This document shows positions 36,383 to 44,236 of a stretch of 64,000 nt of DNA, one piece after another. The position numbers and the translations under genes are program-made. How positions within the stretch are numbered: position 1 is the first letter of the stretch; every line of letters starts with the position of its first letter. Under the pieces are notes generated by a model. It was not told the DNA's origin and made no database searches. It saw only the letters and a list, made by a program, of their open reading frames with translations. The DNA comes from Gammaproteobacteria bacterium (lineage in GTDB: Bacteria > Pseudomonadota > Gammaproteobacteria > Pseudomonadales > Azotimanducaceae): positions 1-64,000 of the forward strand of contig JABIZD010000172.1 of assembly GCA_018666555.1 (NCBI GenBank), given 5' to 3'.

Positions 36383-37560
36383 GGTTTTCCGCTCCACCAC
36401 CAGGTTGATTTATGACGACGTCTGTTTACCAGCTTATCATCGAGCCAGAGGGCCAGTCGACGCAAGCAAGAATTAGCAATGTTGCGCCAGACCCGGTTGT
36501 ACCATCGGCGATAGTCTCGGTTAAAGGGACAGACGCGAATACAGATGGAGCAGTCGGTATTCTGATTGACCCAGAATTTGAAACATTTTTCCGCGTCGAC
36601 AGTCCATTTTGTTACCCCGATAAGATTGGAGCGATTGTGAGTTTTTTGACTTGGTGGTTCAAAGGGAATAGCTGCAGGGGGGCACCCCTTGGCGCATCGA
36701 TCGCAGATCTGGCAGAAGCTCTGGACGCCTATTTTTTTTGGTGTGTCGTACGTTAGCGGTATATCAGTAAAAATCCTGCCTAATCTAAGTCGCGGTCCGA
36801 ATTCAGGTGTAATAAGCAGGCTATGACGACCAACCTCTCCAAACCCGGCCTGTACAGCCAGTGGTATTGCCAGGGAGGAATCGTTCATGGTGGCATAGGC
36901 GCGATAGCCAAGATTACGTATATATTGGGCTAAAGTAAGTAAGGTGAGTGCATCAAAGGAATAACCCATGCCAGTGGCGCTTCCAGATAATGCTGAAGGT
37001 ACCGTTTTGGTAAGGTCCTCATCCATGGATTCGCCAAGGACGATAACATTAGGGAGGTCGCCTGGAACCTCATTGGCCCTACTATCCAGGGTTTGTTCAT
37101 TGAATGTACCGCTATACATCCAGCGTTCATCAAAGGCACAGAAACCGACCAGGTCTGCACCACATAATTTTGCGACCTTTCTTACATCGGCACTGGCTTG
37201 TTCGGGGCTTTCGAAGGCATAGGGCTCTGGCCAGCCGGCTTCATGTGAGGAGAAATAGTCGAAGAAGCCTTCTTTTCGACCTGTATCTTGCCTGCGTATA
37301 TCGCGCAGGACATTGGTTATATGCCAGGTGGCATTGCGAAGCGCATAATCTCTCTGGCTGAAGCCATCAGTCCGGCGAGACCGTGCTTCCGGCATGAAGT
37401 AACCGTTAAAAAAAGCCTCGGCTTTATCTGATTGCACGGCGGGGTCCCAGAGTGACCGACAATAGATATCGTTTTTCTGGTTAAATTGCTGGAAGTCTTC
37501 TGATACGTCAAAACCCGTTAAATCATCTATTGGTTTGTTAAAGGGCATGTCAGGGGTCAT
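36379..37560 (-). CDS. Reductive dehalogenase-family corrinoid/Fe-S protein
   Basis: 393 residues. Two 4Fe-4S sites lie at the C-terminal end: Cys283, 286, 289 and 293 (CQICDRCAKGCP), and Cys326, 337, 340 and 344 (C-x10-CSICIRVCP). Before them, GYRAYATMNDSSLAIPLAVQAGFGEVGR and LLITPEFGPRLRLGRIFTDIPL match the corrinoid-binding region of reductive dehalogenases (PceA, NpRdhA) better than epoxyqueuosine reductase, which lacks the TPEFGPR segment. There is no Tat signal or RdhB anchor, so it appears cytoplasmic. The basic, Trp-rich C-terminus (RRRHKSTWWW) is unusual. Substrate, electron donor and even dehalogenase activity are unproven. The gene is the first of a two-gene operon. Confidence 0.75.
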   Translation of the reverse strand: MTPDMPFNKPIDDLTGFDVSEDFQQFNQKNDIYCRSLWDPAVQSDKAEAFFNGYFMPEARSRRTDGFSQRDYALRNATWHITNVLRDIRRQDTGRKEGFFDYFSSHEAGWPEPYAFESPEQASADVRKVAKLCGADLVGFCAFDERWMYSGTFNEQTLDSRANEVPGDLPNVIVLGESMDEDLTKTVPSALSGSATGMGYSFDALTLLTLAQYIRNLGYRAYATMNDSSLAIPLAVQAGFGEVGRHSLLITPEFGPRLRLGRIFTDIPLTYDTPKKIGVQSFCQICDRCAKGCPPAAIPFEPPSQKTHNRSNLIGVTKWTVDAEKCFKFWVNQNTDCSICIRVCPFNRDYRRWYNRVWRNIANSCLRRLALWLDDKLVNRRRHKSTWWWSGKP

Positions 37561-37851
37561 CCATATGGGCAGTAATGAGTATTACCCAATGTTATAGGGG
37601 CATCAAGCCGGGGTCGGTTAAATTAATGACTCGATTGCATGATGGTTAATGGACTATAGCAAGGGTTGGTTTTAAGACAGTCAGGATGGTGCTGGTCTGA
37701 TCATCAAGCTATGCATTTTTTCCCTTAAGCTAACCTGGTGTATCTGAACCGTGACCTGATATGCCTCAACTGGGAGCAAGCAATGATTACGTGTGGCGGT
37801 CATCGCTACTGTCTTGTACCATCACTTCAGGAAAATAATGGAGAACTCAAG
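37561..37851. other. Divergent intergenic region
   Basis: About 290 bases between the dehalogenase-like gene and the acyl-CoA synthetase. An imperfect inverted repeat (GGG..TAAT/ATTA..CCC) lies at about 37567-37587. An in-frame upstream extension of the synthetase from 37738 has no ribosome-binding site and is not accepted as coding. Confidence 0.4.
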
Positions 37852-39660
37852 ATGGGACTGATTGATATAGCATCGACGCTGGCCGAGGTTCCTACGTTAC
37901 TGAAGCTGAAAAAGGGCATGATTCCGAAAGGCCTGGATGTCACAGACTGTTTTGGTGCGAGGGTTCAGGGTAATGCAGAGCGTTACCCAGATCGTCCGGC
38001 TGTCTTATTTGAGAATCAGTCAGTTACCTGGTCGGAGTTTAACGCGCTGGCTAATAGATATGCTCATTATATGATCCAGCAGGGCGTGGAGCGCGGTGAT
38101 ACGGTTAGTGTCATCATGGAAAACCGAATCGAATTTCTGGCACTGTTGGTGGGACTCAATAAAATTGGTGTCACTGCGGGACTGATTAATACGAATCTCA
38201 CGGGCAAGCCGTTAACTCACTGTATTAAGGTGACGGATTCCCGGAAGTGTATATTCGGCAGTGAAATCGCCGCGGCTCTGAATGAGGTAAAAAGTGAGCT
38301 GGACCTTGAAGAAGGTGAAGATTACTTTGTTATGCCAGATGGTGGACAAGAAAATGCGCTTAACTGGGCTAAAGATTTTGTCGAAGGCGCAGCGGATGCC
38401 GATAGCCTAAACCCGGCAGAAACGGCGCATACCAGTTTGGGAGAAATCGCGCTGTATATATTCACGTCAGGCACAACAGGCTTACCGAAAGCGGCGGTGC
38501 TGTCCAACCGGCGTTACCTTATGAGTGCTGATATGTCAGCCATGGCAGGTTATAAATGTACGGAAAAAGATCGACTGTATATCTGTTTGCCACTTTACCA
38601 TGGCACTGGGTTAATGGTCGGAGCGGGCGCTGCATTTACATCCGGTGCCAGCATGTTTGTTCGAAGGAAATTTTCGGCTTCTAATTTTCTCAAAGAAGTT
38701 CGCGAAAATAGTTGTACCTGCCTGGTTTATATTGGTGAGTTGTGTCGGTATCTGTCAAATACTGAGGCTAAGCCTGATGATCACAAAAACCCGCTTCGAG
38801 CGATGATGGGTAATGGTCTGAGACCCGATGTCTGGAAGGGTTTTAAGCAACGTTTTGGTATTAAGCGGGTGGCCGAATTCTATGGTGCTTCAGAAGGTAA
38901 TGTCGCATTTGCAAACTTGATGAATAAAGACTGCACGGTTGGTATGACTTCTGCCGAAGTGGCTTTAGTTGAATACGACGTTGACAACGATGAGATAGTC
39001 AGAGACGCCCAGAAACGGTGTGTCCAGGTTGTTCCCGGAGAACCAGGTTTGTTGTTAGGGAAAATTACCGAAGATACTGTTTTTGAGGGCTATACGGATA
39101 AGCAGGCAACTGAAAAGAAGATCATACGAGACGTATTTTTAGAAGGTGATGCCTGGTTTAATTCTGGTGATCTGATGTCAACGGTGGATGTCGGTTTCAG
39201 CTTAGGCTATCCCCATTATCAATTCGTCGACCGCGTCGGCGACACGTTTCGCTGGAAGTCAGAAAATGTGTCGACTAATGAAGTCGGTGAAATTCTCAAT
39301 GGCTTTGAACAGATTAAATTCTGTAATGTTTATGGAGTTGAAATCGCTGGGGCGGATGGTCGAGCTGGAATGGCAGCAATCACGCTGGTGGATGGCCTTG
39401 AGGCTTTCGACCTGGCAGCATTTTCCCAGTACATACGGGCGCAGTTACCAGCCTATGCGATTCCTGTTTTCCTGAGAGTGCAGACAGAAATCGATGTTAC
39501 CGGGACCTTCAAGATGGTTAAGGGTGAGTTGCGAAAGCAGGCTTATAAGCTATCTTTATTCAGTGACCCAGTTTATGTTTTGCTGCCAGGTGAGCCAGAC
39601 TATCAATGGCTGAATGAAGATATTCTGGCAACCATCGAAGCCGCTCAGGCTGGGTTTTAG
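37852..39660 (+). CDS. FATP-type long-chain acyl-CoA synthetase
   Basis: About 602 residues of the ANL superfamily. Motifs in order: the AMP-binding P-loop YIFTSGTTGLPKAAVLSN (about residues 200-217), EFYGASEGNVAFAN, WFNSGDLM, and VDRVGDTFRWKSENVSTNEVGEIL with the FATP/VLACS form of the hinge motif. FKMVKGELRKQAY near the C-terminus holds the catalytic Lys. It converts a long-chain, branched or steroid-side-chain acid to its CoA thioester using ATP. ATG 37852 follows GGAGAA and begins the usual FATP N-terminus. It diverges from the dehalogenase-like operon; the acid it serves is unknown. Confidence 0.92.
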   Translation: MGLIDIASTLAEVPTLLKLKKGMIPKGLDVTDCFGARVQGNAERYPDRPAVLFENQSVTWSEFNALANRYAHYMIQQGVERGDTVSVIMENRIEFLALLVGLNKIGVTAGLINTNLTGKPLTHCIKVTDSRKCIFGSEIAAALNEVKSELDLEEGEDYFVMPDGGQENALNWAKDFVEGAADADSLNPAETAHTSLGEIALYIFTSGTTGLPKAAVLSNRRYLMSADMSAMAGYKCTEKDRLYICLPLYHGTGLMVGAGAAFTSGASMFVRRKFSASNFLKEVRENSCTCLVYIGELCRYLSNTEAKPDDHKNPLRAMMGNGLRPDVWKGFKQRFGIKRVAEFYGASEGNVAFANLMNKDCTVGMTSAEVALVEYDVDNDEIVRDAQKRCVQVVPGEPGLLLGKITEDTVFEGYTDKQATEKKIIRDVFLEGDAWFNSGDLMSTVDVGFSLGYPHYQFVDRVGDTFRWKSENVSTNEVGEILNGFEQIKFCNVYGVEIAGADGRAGMAAITLVDGLEAFDLAAFSQYIRAQLPAYAIPVFLRVQTEIDVTGTFKMVKGELRKQAYKLSLFSDPVYVLLPGEPDYQWLNEDILATIEAAQAGF

Positions 39661-39798
39661 ACGCTGTCACCGAGGAATATGCAGGCGAGCCAGGATACTT
39701 GTAAGTAAGATTGCTTTAGCTACCTGCGGCAATGAATTGCTGTTGACATACGTTGCCGGTCCAAGCATGTTGTCAGGGTATTGGAAGGAATAACCTGA

Positions 39799-40647
39799 AT
39801 GAGTGTGAGTACCAGTGAATTAAGTATTGGGCGTTATACCTTTGATGTGCGGCGCGCAGGCGATCAGGGTGAAGCAGTCATTTTGTTGCATGGTTTCCCG
39901 GAAACCTCGCATATGTGGGTCCCTCTGATGGCGGCCCTGGAGACGGCGGGTTATCAATCAGCTGCTGCTGATCAGAGAGGCTATAGTCAGGGTGCCAGGC
40001 CTGCTGATGTCAGCGATTATGCGTACTCGGAATTAGCCGCAGATGTCATTGGTCTGGCAGATGCCCTCGGCTATCAAAGGTTTCACCTTATTGGTCATGA
40101 TCATGGAGCAGGGCTTGGCTGGTTGGTCACCCGTCTTTATTCAGATCGAGTCATCAGTTGGACTGCGATGTCCGTTCCCCACATAGATGCTTTCGGCCAA
40201 GCCATTGCCAGTGACTCCGAGCAATCCGAAAAGAGCCAATATATCCAGTTTTTTCAGCAGCAAGGAGCCGCTGAAGCAGCCTTTGCGGAAGATGACTATG
40301 CCCTGTTGAAATCGGTATGGGATAAATCAGGCGAGGCACAGGTGCAGGAATATATGAGAGTGTTCCAGCAAGACGGTGCTTTAACCGGCGCACTTAACTG
40401 GTATAGGGGGTCAATGTCTGCAGATTCTCCCAGGCAGCCGATTGGAATGATAACCAACCCCACACTGATGATCTGGGGGAACCAGGATCAAGCCATCGGC
40501 AGGACCGGAATTGATGCAACGCCAGCATTGATATCGGGCTACTACAGGCTCGTCGAACTGGATGTTGGCCATTGGTTGATCCAAGAGGCTGAGGGTCCGG
40601 TAGTAGATGCTGTATTGACCCACTTGAAAACCTTCTCTGGGCCATGA
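39799..40647 (+). CDS. Alpha/beta hydrolase with Asp nucleophile (epoxide hydrolase/dehalogenase type)
   Basis: 282 residues. HGFPETSHMWVPLM carries the oxyanion HG-F-P motif of epoxide hydrolases and haloacid or haloalkane dehalogenases. The nucleophile elbow is GHDHG with Asp101, not Ser. The acid lies in LMIWGNQDQAIG and the catalytic His in LDVGHWLIQEAE. Asp-nucleophile members open epoxides or remove halide from aliphatic carbons; the GHDHG variant fits either. It is 138 bp after the acyl-CoA synthetase on the same strand and close to the reductive-dehalogenase-like gene, so a role in halogenated compounds is conceivable but unproven. Confidence 0.85.
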   Translation: MSVSTSELSIGRYTFDVRRAGDQGEAVILLHGFPETSHMWVPLMAALETAGYQSAAADQRGYSQGARPADVSDYAYSELAADVIGLADALGYQRFHLIGHDHGAGLGWLVTRLYSDRVISWTAMSVPHIDAFGQAIASDSEQSEKSQYIQFFQQQGAAEAAFAEDDYALLKSVWDKSGEAQVQEYMRVFQQDGALTGALNWYRGSMSADSPRQPIGMITNPTLMIWGNQDQAIGRTGIDATPALISGYYRLVELDVGHWLIQEAEGPVVDAVLTHLKTFSGP

Positions 40648-41006
40648 GCTGGCTTGCGATTAGGCGGGTGCCCGCTGAGTTGTTGGGTTTGGGTCTGCCT
40701 TTTTGCAGGAGGTTATAGGCTGCCTGGATAGCTGGGCAGCTAATTGGGATGAGATTCAGGCAGTGGTGAAGAAGCGCTATGACAATCTGGTTGGTTGCTG
40801 CATCAGAGGGCACATCATTTGCTGGTGTATGGCTGCCCAAAAAGGATGCAAGGGGTCGCGCCTCTCTGCAGCAGGCAATTTAAATCAGTCGGCAGTTTCT
40901 GGCTGGTGAAGGTTTAGCTGGGTATAACTTCGAATTGAAAGGGCCGAATTGAAAGGGCCGGATTGAAAGGTTCGGATTGAAAGGGTCGGATTGAAAGGGT
41001 AACGAT
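40648..41006. other. Intergenic region with SD-containing tandem repeat
   Basis: About 360 bases upstream of the GPH transporter. No gene is supported. Its last 70 bases are the 14-bp repeat array described separately. Confidence 0.5.
40932..41000 (+). repeat. 14-bp tandem repeat ending in the ribosome-binding site
   Basis: Nearly five contiguous copies of G(A/G)ATTGAAAGGG(C/T)C. Each contains AAAGG(G), a Shine-Dalgarno-like core. The last copy places AAGGG seven bases before the ATG at 41007, so it supplies the real ribosome-binding site and the others are in-line duplicates. The first two copies share GAATTGAAAGGGCC exactly. Copy-number change would alter the leader length and the number of decoy SD sites. 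Confidence 0.85.
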
Positions 41007-42449
41007 ATGATCGACGGCAAGGTCTCTTTTAACGTAAAGCTTGCATATGGAATTGGCCAGGCTGGCGAGGGCATGTTTGGTACTGGGCTGAGTTTCTTCC
41101 TGCTCTTTTACTACAGCCAGATCCTGGGGCTGAGCCCGGGCCTGGCGGCTTCAGCCATCGGTCTCGCTGTCATTGTTGACGCCTTCTCGGATATTTTCGC
41201 GGGTTCTCTATCAGATCACTGGCAATCCAAGCAGGGCAGAAGGCATCCTTTTATGTACGCCTCTTTTCTGCCTTTATCGGCCTGTTTCTTTTTGTTGTTC
41301 TTTCCATTGGTGACCACTGAATGGGCTTTGTTTGTCTGGTTGGCAGTCTTTACTAACTTGGCAAGAACCATGATGTCCCTTTATCACGTACCGCATATTG
41401 CTCTGGGTGCTGAGATTACAGAAGATATTGAAGACCGCACCGCACTGGTAGCCTACCGGCAGTTTTTCGGTAATATTGGTGCTCTTTTTGCTTTGATACT
41501 ATTCTTCCTGGTTTTTTCGCCTTTTTTTAGAAGCGAAACTGCCGAGGGTCGTTTCGTACCGGAGGCCTATGTTCCGTGGGCTCTGTGTGTCGCGGCAGCA
41601 ATGGCCATTACAATATTTTGGAGTGCCTGGGGTACGCGAGGGGTTATCCCCTTTCTTCTTAAAGTTAAACCACAGCCGAGGGTCTCTTTAGCCACTATTT
41701 TTTACCGGCTGTTCAGTGACTTCAAAGATGTAACAAAGAGCAAGAACTTTCGATTCTTATTTACCGGGGTGCTGGTCGTCTACGTTATGGTAGGGGTCAC
41801 CGGAACCCTGGACATCTATATGTTCACTTATTTCTGGGAATTAGACGAAAAGATTATTATCCCTGTCCTGGTTGCTTATGCTGTTGGTAATGCCCTGGGT
41901 ACTTTTGCCTCGGTAAGGCTGTTCTCCAGATTTGGCAAGAAAGCCTGCCTCATCTTCGGTGGCCTCTGCTGGGCTTTTTTCCAGACTTTGCCGGTGGTGC
42001 TCAGGTTACTTGACTGGTTTCCCGAAAATGGTGACGCTTTGTTAATGCCACTTCTGGTTGCTCTTAAAGTGATTCAGGGTTTTTCCACCGCTCAGGCAAA
42101 TGTGGGTTATGGTTCTATGATGGCGGATGTCTGTGATGAGCATGAATATCAAACCGGCCGTCGTCAAGAAGGCGCTTTTTTTGCAGCGGTTGCATTTTCA
42201 GCGAAAGCAACCAGTGGTTTTGGTGCCGTTATAGCGGGTTGGGCGCTGGAGTTCATCGACTGGCCGGTAGGGCCGGACATAAGAACCGCCGCTGATGTAG
42301 CTCCGGATACGCTGCTAAATATGGGTATTTTCTATGGTCCTATTATTGCTGGCTTGGGTTTCCTTTCAGTGTTGTTTTATACCGGCTATAAATTGACGCC
42401 GGCACGACATGCCGAAATGCTTGTTGAGCTAGCTGCTAGAAGGCAGTAG
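41007..42449 (+). CDS. GPH-type (MelB-like) MFS symporter
   Basis: 480 residues with 12 TM helices of the glycoside-pentoside-hexuronide:cation symporter family. It starts VKLAYGIGQAGEGMFGTGLSFFLLFYYSQILGLSP, then has DAFSDIFAGSLSDHWQSKQGRRHPFMYAS with the conserved cytoplasmic loop, VPHIALGAEITEDIEDRTALVAYRQFFGNIG, and near the end ADVCDEHEYQTGRRQEGAFFAAVAFSAKATSG. Family members move sugars or other solutes with Na+ or H+, but in catabolic islands of marine bacteria the substrate is often unrelated to sugars. A second copy of the family is at 44237, with the P450 gene between them. Confidence 0.92.
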   Translation: MIDGKVSFNVKLAYGIGQAGEGMFGTGLSFFLLFYYSQILGLSPGLAASAIGLAVIVDAFSDIFAGSLSDHWQSKQGRRHPFMYASFLPLSACFFLLFFPLVTTEWALFVWLAVFTNLARTMMSLYHVPHIALGAEITEDIEDRTALVAYRQFFGNIGALFALILFFLVFSPFFRSETAEGRFVPEAYVPWALCVAAAMAITIFWSAWGTRGVIPFLLKVKPQPRVSLATIFYRLFSDFKDVTKSKNFRFLFTGVLVVYVMVGVTGTLDIYMFTYFWELDEKIIIPVLVAYAVGNALGTFASVRLFSRFGKKACLIFGGLCWAFFQTLPVVLRLLDWFPENGDALLMPLLVALKVIQGFSTAQANVGYGSMMADVCDEHEYQTGRRQEGAFFAAVAFSAKATSGFGAVIAGWALEFIDWPVGPDIRTAADVAPDTLLNMGIFYGPIIAGLGFLSVLFYTGYKLTPARHAEMLVELAARRQ

Positions 42450-42855
42450 GTCATAGGTAGAACAGGCACCAACTTCATGTTTGCTGTGCCGGACTCGGTT
42501 GTCTGCGGCAGCAGTGATAGCCCTGCCTGTGTTGGGCGTTCGGATAGTGAGGGTTGTTTAAGCTTAAACGTGGACTTGTGTTTAAGCTGCAATATCGTGT
42601 TTGTTTAAGCTGCAATATCGTGTTTGTTTAAGCTTAAAGGTGGACTTGTGTTTAAGCTGCAATATCGTGTTTGTTTAAGCTTAAAGGTGGACTTGTGTTT
42701 AAGCTGCAATATCGTGTTTTTTTAAGCTTAAACGTGGACTTGTGTTTAAGCTGAAATATCGTGTTTTTTTAAGCTTAAATTTAGATTTATGGTCAGGGTA
42801 GGAAGATTTGTTGTTCTCATCGGGCTAATCAATAGACCTAAAAAAGGGAGTTATC
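42450..42855. other. Intergenic region upstream of the P450
   Basis: About 400 bases. The first 100 have no clear feature. The rest is the 47-bp repeat array, followed by a short leader with AGGGAG before the P450 ATG. Confidence 0.5.
42555..42785. repeat. 47-bp tandem repeat with palindromic HindIII-type cores
   Basis: Five TTTAAGCTTAAA cores start near 42557, 42627, 42674, 42721 and 42768; the spacings are 70, 47, 47 and 47 bp. Each 47-bp unit has two related halves: GTTTAAGCTTAAA(G/C)GTGGACTTGT and GTTTAAGCTGCAATATCGTGTTT. The 70-bp interval contains one extra 23-bp half. The core GTTTAAGCTTAAAC is a perfect 14-bp palindrome in the first and fourth copies and 12-13 bp elsewhere. Units are contiguous, without spacers, so this is not CRISPR. 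It ends about 70 bp before the P450 start. Confidence 0.9.
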
Positions 42856-44100
42856 ATGTCGATACAGCTTAGCGTTACCGATCCTTATTTGATTCCGCTT
42901 GATGATGTAGACGTTTCTGATCCCCAGTTGTACGAAAACGACTCGCATTGGCCTTATTTTGAGCGACTCAGAAGCGAAGCCCCCATCCATTATTGTAGAG
43001 ATAGCCTGTTCGGCCCCTACTGGTCGATCACTTTATACGAAGACATCATGGCTATTGAAAAAGATACCCGGAATTTTTCTTCGTTTCCTTCTATTGTTAT
43101 GGGTGACCAGGATCCTGAGTTCACTGTTAAACAGTTTATTGCAGCAGATCCGCCCAAGCACGATATACAGCGCAAGGCAGTGACTGCTGCCGTGAGTCCC
43201 AGGAGCTTGAGCCAACTTGAGCCGGTTATACGCGAACGGGTGGTGGCAATCATGAATGATCTGCCCTTGGGTGAACGGTTTGACTGGGTTGAGCGAGTTT
43301 CCATTGAGCTCACGACCCAGATGCTGGCAATCCTTTTTGATTTTCCGTTCGAAAGGCGCCATAAACTGACTTATTGGTCTGATATGGCGACATCAACTGA
43401 GGAGATCGCCGGAAATGATGCGGTCAGTGCAACCGATCGCCAGGCAGCCCTGGAGGAATGCCTGGCTGAGTTCACTGCGATCTGGCAGGAAAGGGCTCAG
43501 CAATCAGCCGTTGGCAAAATTGATTTTATTACCCTGATGGCACACTCGCCCGCGTTTGCTGATATGGATCCCATGGAGTTTCTTGGAAATTTACTGTTGC
43601 TGATTGTGGGTGGTAATGATACCACCCGAAATTCCCTTTCCGGCGGCGTGGTGATGTTAAACGAGAACCCGACAGAGTATGAAAAGGTTTGCTCGGATAA
43701 ATCACTTATCCCAGGTATGGTCTCTGAAATTATCCGTTTTCAAACACCACTGATGCATATGCGTCGAACTGCAACAGCAGATACAGAATTTAAAGGCCAT
43801 CACATTAAAGCCGGGGATAAAGTTGTTTTATGGTATGTGTCTGCTAACAGAGATGATACTAAGATCATACGGCCGGATGAATTCATTATTGACCGAAAGG
43901 ACGTGCGTAATCATATCTCCTTTGGCTTTGGTGTGCATCGCTGCATGGGTAATCGTCTTGCGGAAATGCAGCTGCGAATTGTCTGGGAGGAAATTTTGAA
44001 ACGGTTTCGAAAAGTAGAGGTTGTAGCGACACCAACGCGGTTGAAGTCTAATTTCGTGCGGGGGATTACAGAGTTGCCCGTGGTGCTGGTGCCGCATTAA
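42856..44100 (+). CDS. Cytochrome P450, CYP153-like
   Basis: 414 residues. The I-helix motif is VGGNDTTRNSLSGGV (residues 251-265), with GGNDTTRN in place of the usual AGxDTT, as in CYP153 alkane and terminal hydroxylases. HMRRTATADTEFKGHHIKAGDKVVLWYVSANRDD and the heme loop FGFGVHRCMGNRLAEMQL (ligand Cys363) also follow the CYP153 pattern. The N-terminus, SHWPYFERLRSEAPIHYC...FGPYWSIT, matches too. It should be a soluble hydroxylase of an alkyl or terpenoid-like chain. CYP153 enzymes need a ferredoxin and reductase, often adjacent; neither is here. AGGGAG precedes the ATG. The 47-bp repeat array lies just upstream. Confidence 0.9.
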   Translation: MSIQLSVTDPYLIPLDDVDVSDPQLYENDSHWPYFERLRSEAPIHYCRDSLFGPYWSITLYEDIMAIEKDTRNFSSFPSIVMGDQDPEFTVKQFIAADPPKHDIQRKAVTAAVSPRSLSQLEPVIRERVVAIMNDLPLGERFDWVERVSIELTTQMLAILFDFPFERRHKLTYWSDMATSTEEIAGNDAVSATDRQAALEECLAEFTAIWQERAQQSAVGKIDFITLMAHSPAFADMDPMEFLGNLLLLIVGGNDTTRNSLSGGVVMLNENPTEYEKVCSDKSLIPGMVSEIIRFQTPLMHMRRTATADTEFKGHHIKAGDKVVLWYVSANRDDTKIIRPDEFIIDRKDVRNHISFGFGVHRCMGNRLAEMQLRIVWEEILKRFRKVEVVATPTRLKSNFVRGITELPVVLVPH

Positions 44101-44236
44101 CTGGATTTTTTGGGCGAGCAGCCAGTTCTTGGATTGATCTTCTTAATCCCGTAAGCAATTCAGATTCAGTAGGAATAACTTGTGTCGAGGTTTCGGGTTC
44201 TCTACTCTGATGCTCTCTTGGAATAAAGGCTAAGCC

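Noticed and set aside
36379-37560. Epoxyqueuosine reductase (QueG)
   Set aside because: It shares the corrinoid/Fe-S fold, but the TPEFGPR...TDIPL segment and the second cluster spacing follow reductive dehalogenases; the QueG counterpart of that segment is absent.
40394-40840. Minus-strand open frame over the end of the Asp-nucleophile hydrolase gene
   Set aside because: Overlaps the 3' end of the hydrolase on the opposite strand, extends into a gap, and shows no recognisable domain.
42555-42785. CRISPR array
   Set aside because: Units are contiguous with no unique spacers, the interval pattern is 47/47/47/70, and no cas gene is in the window.
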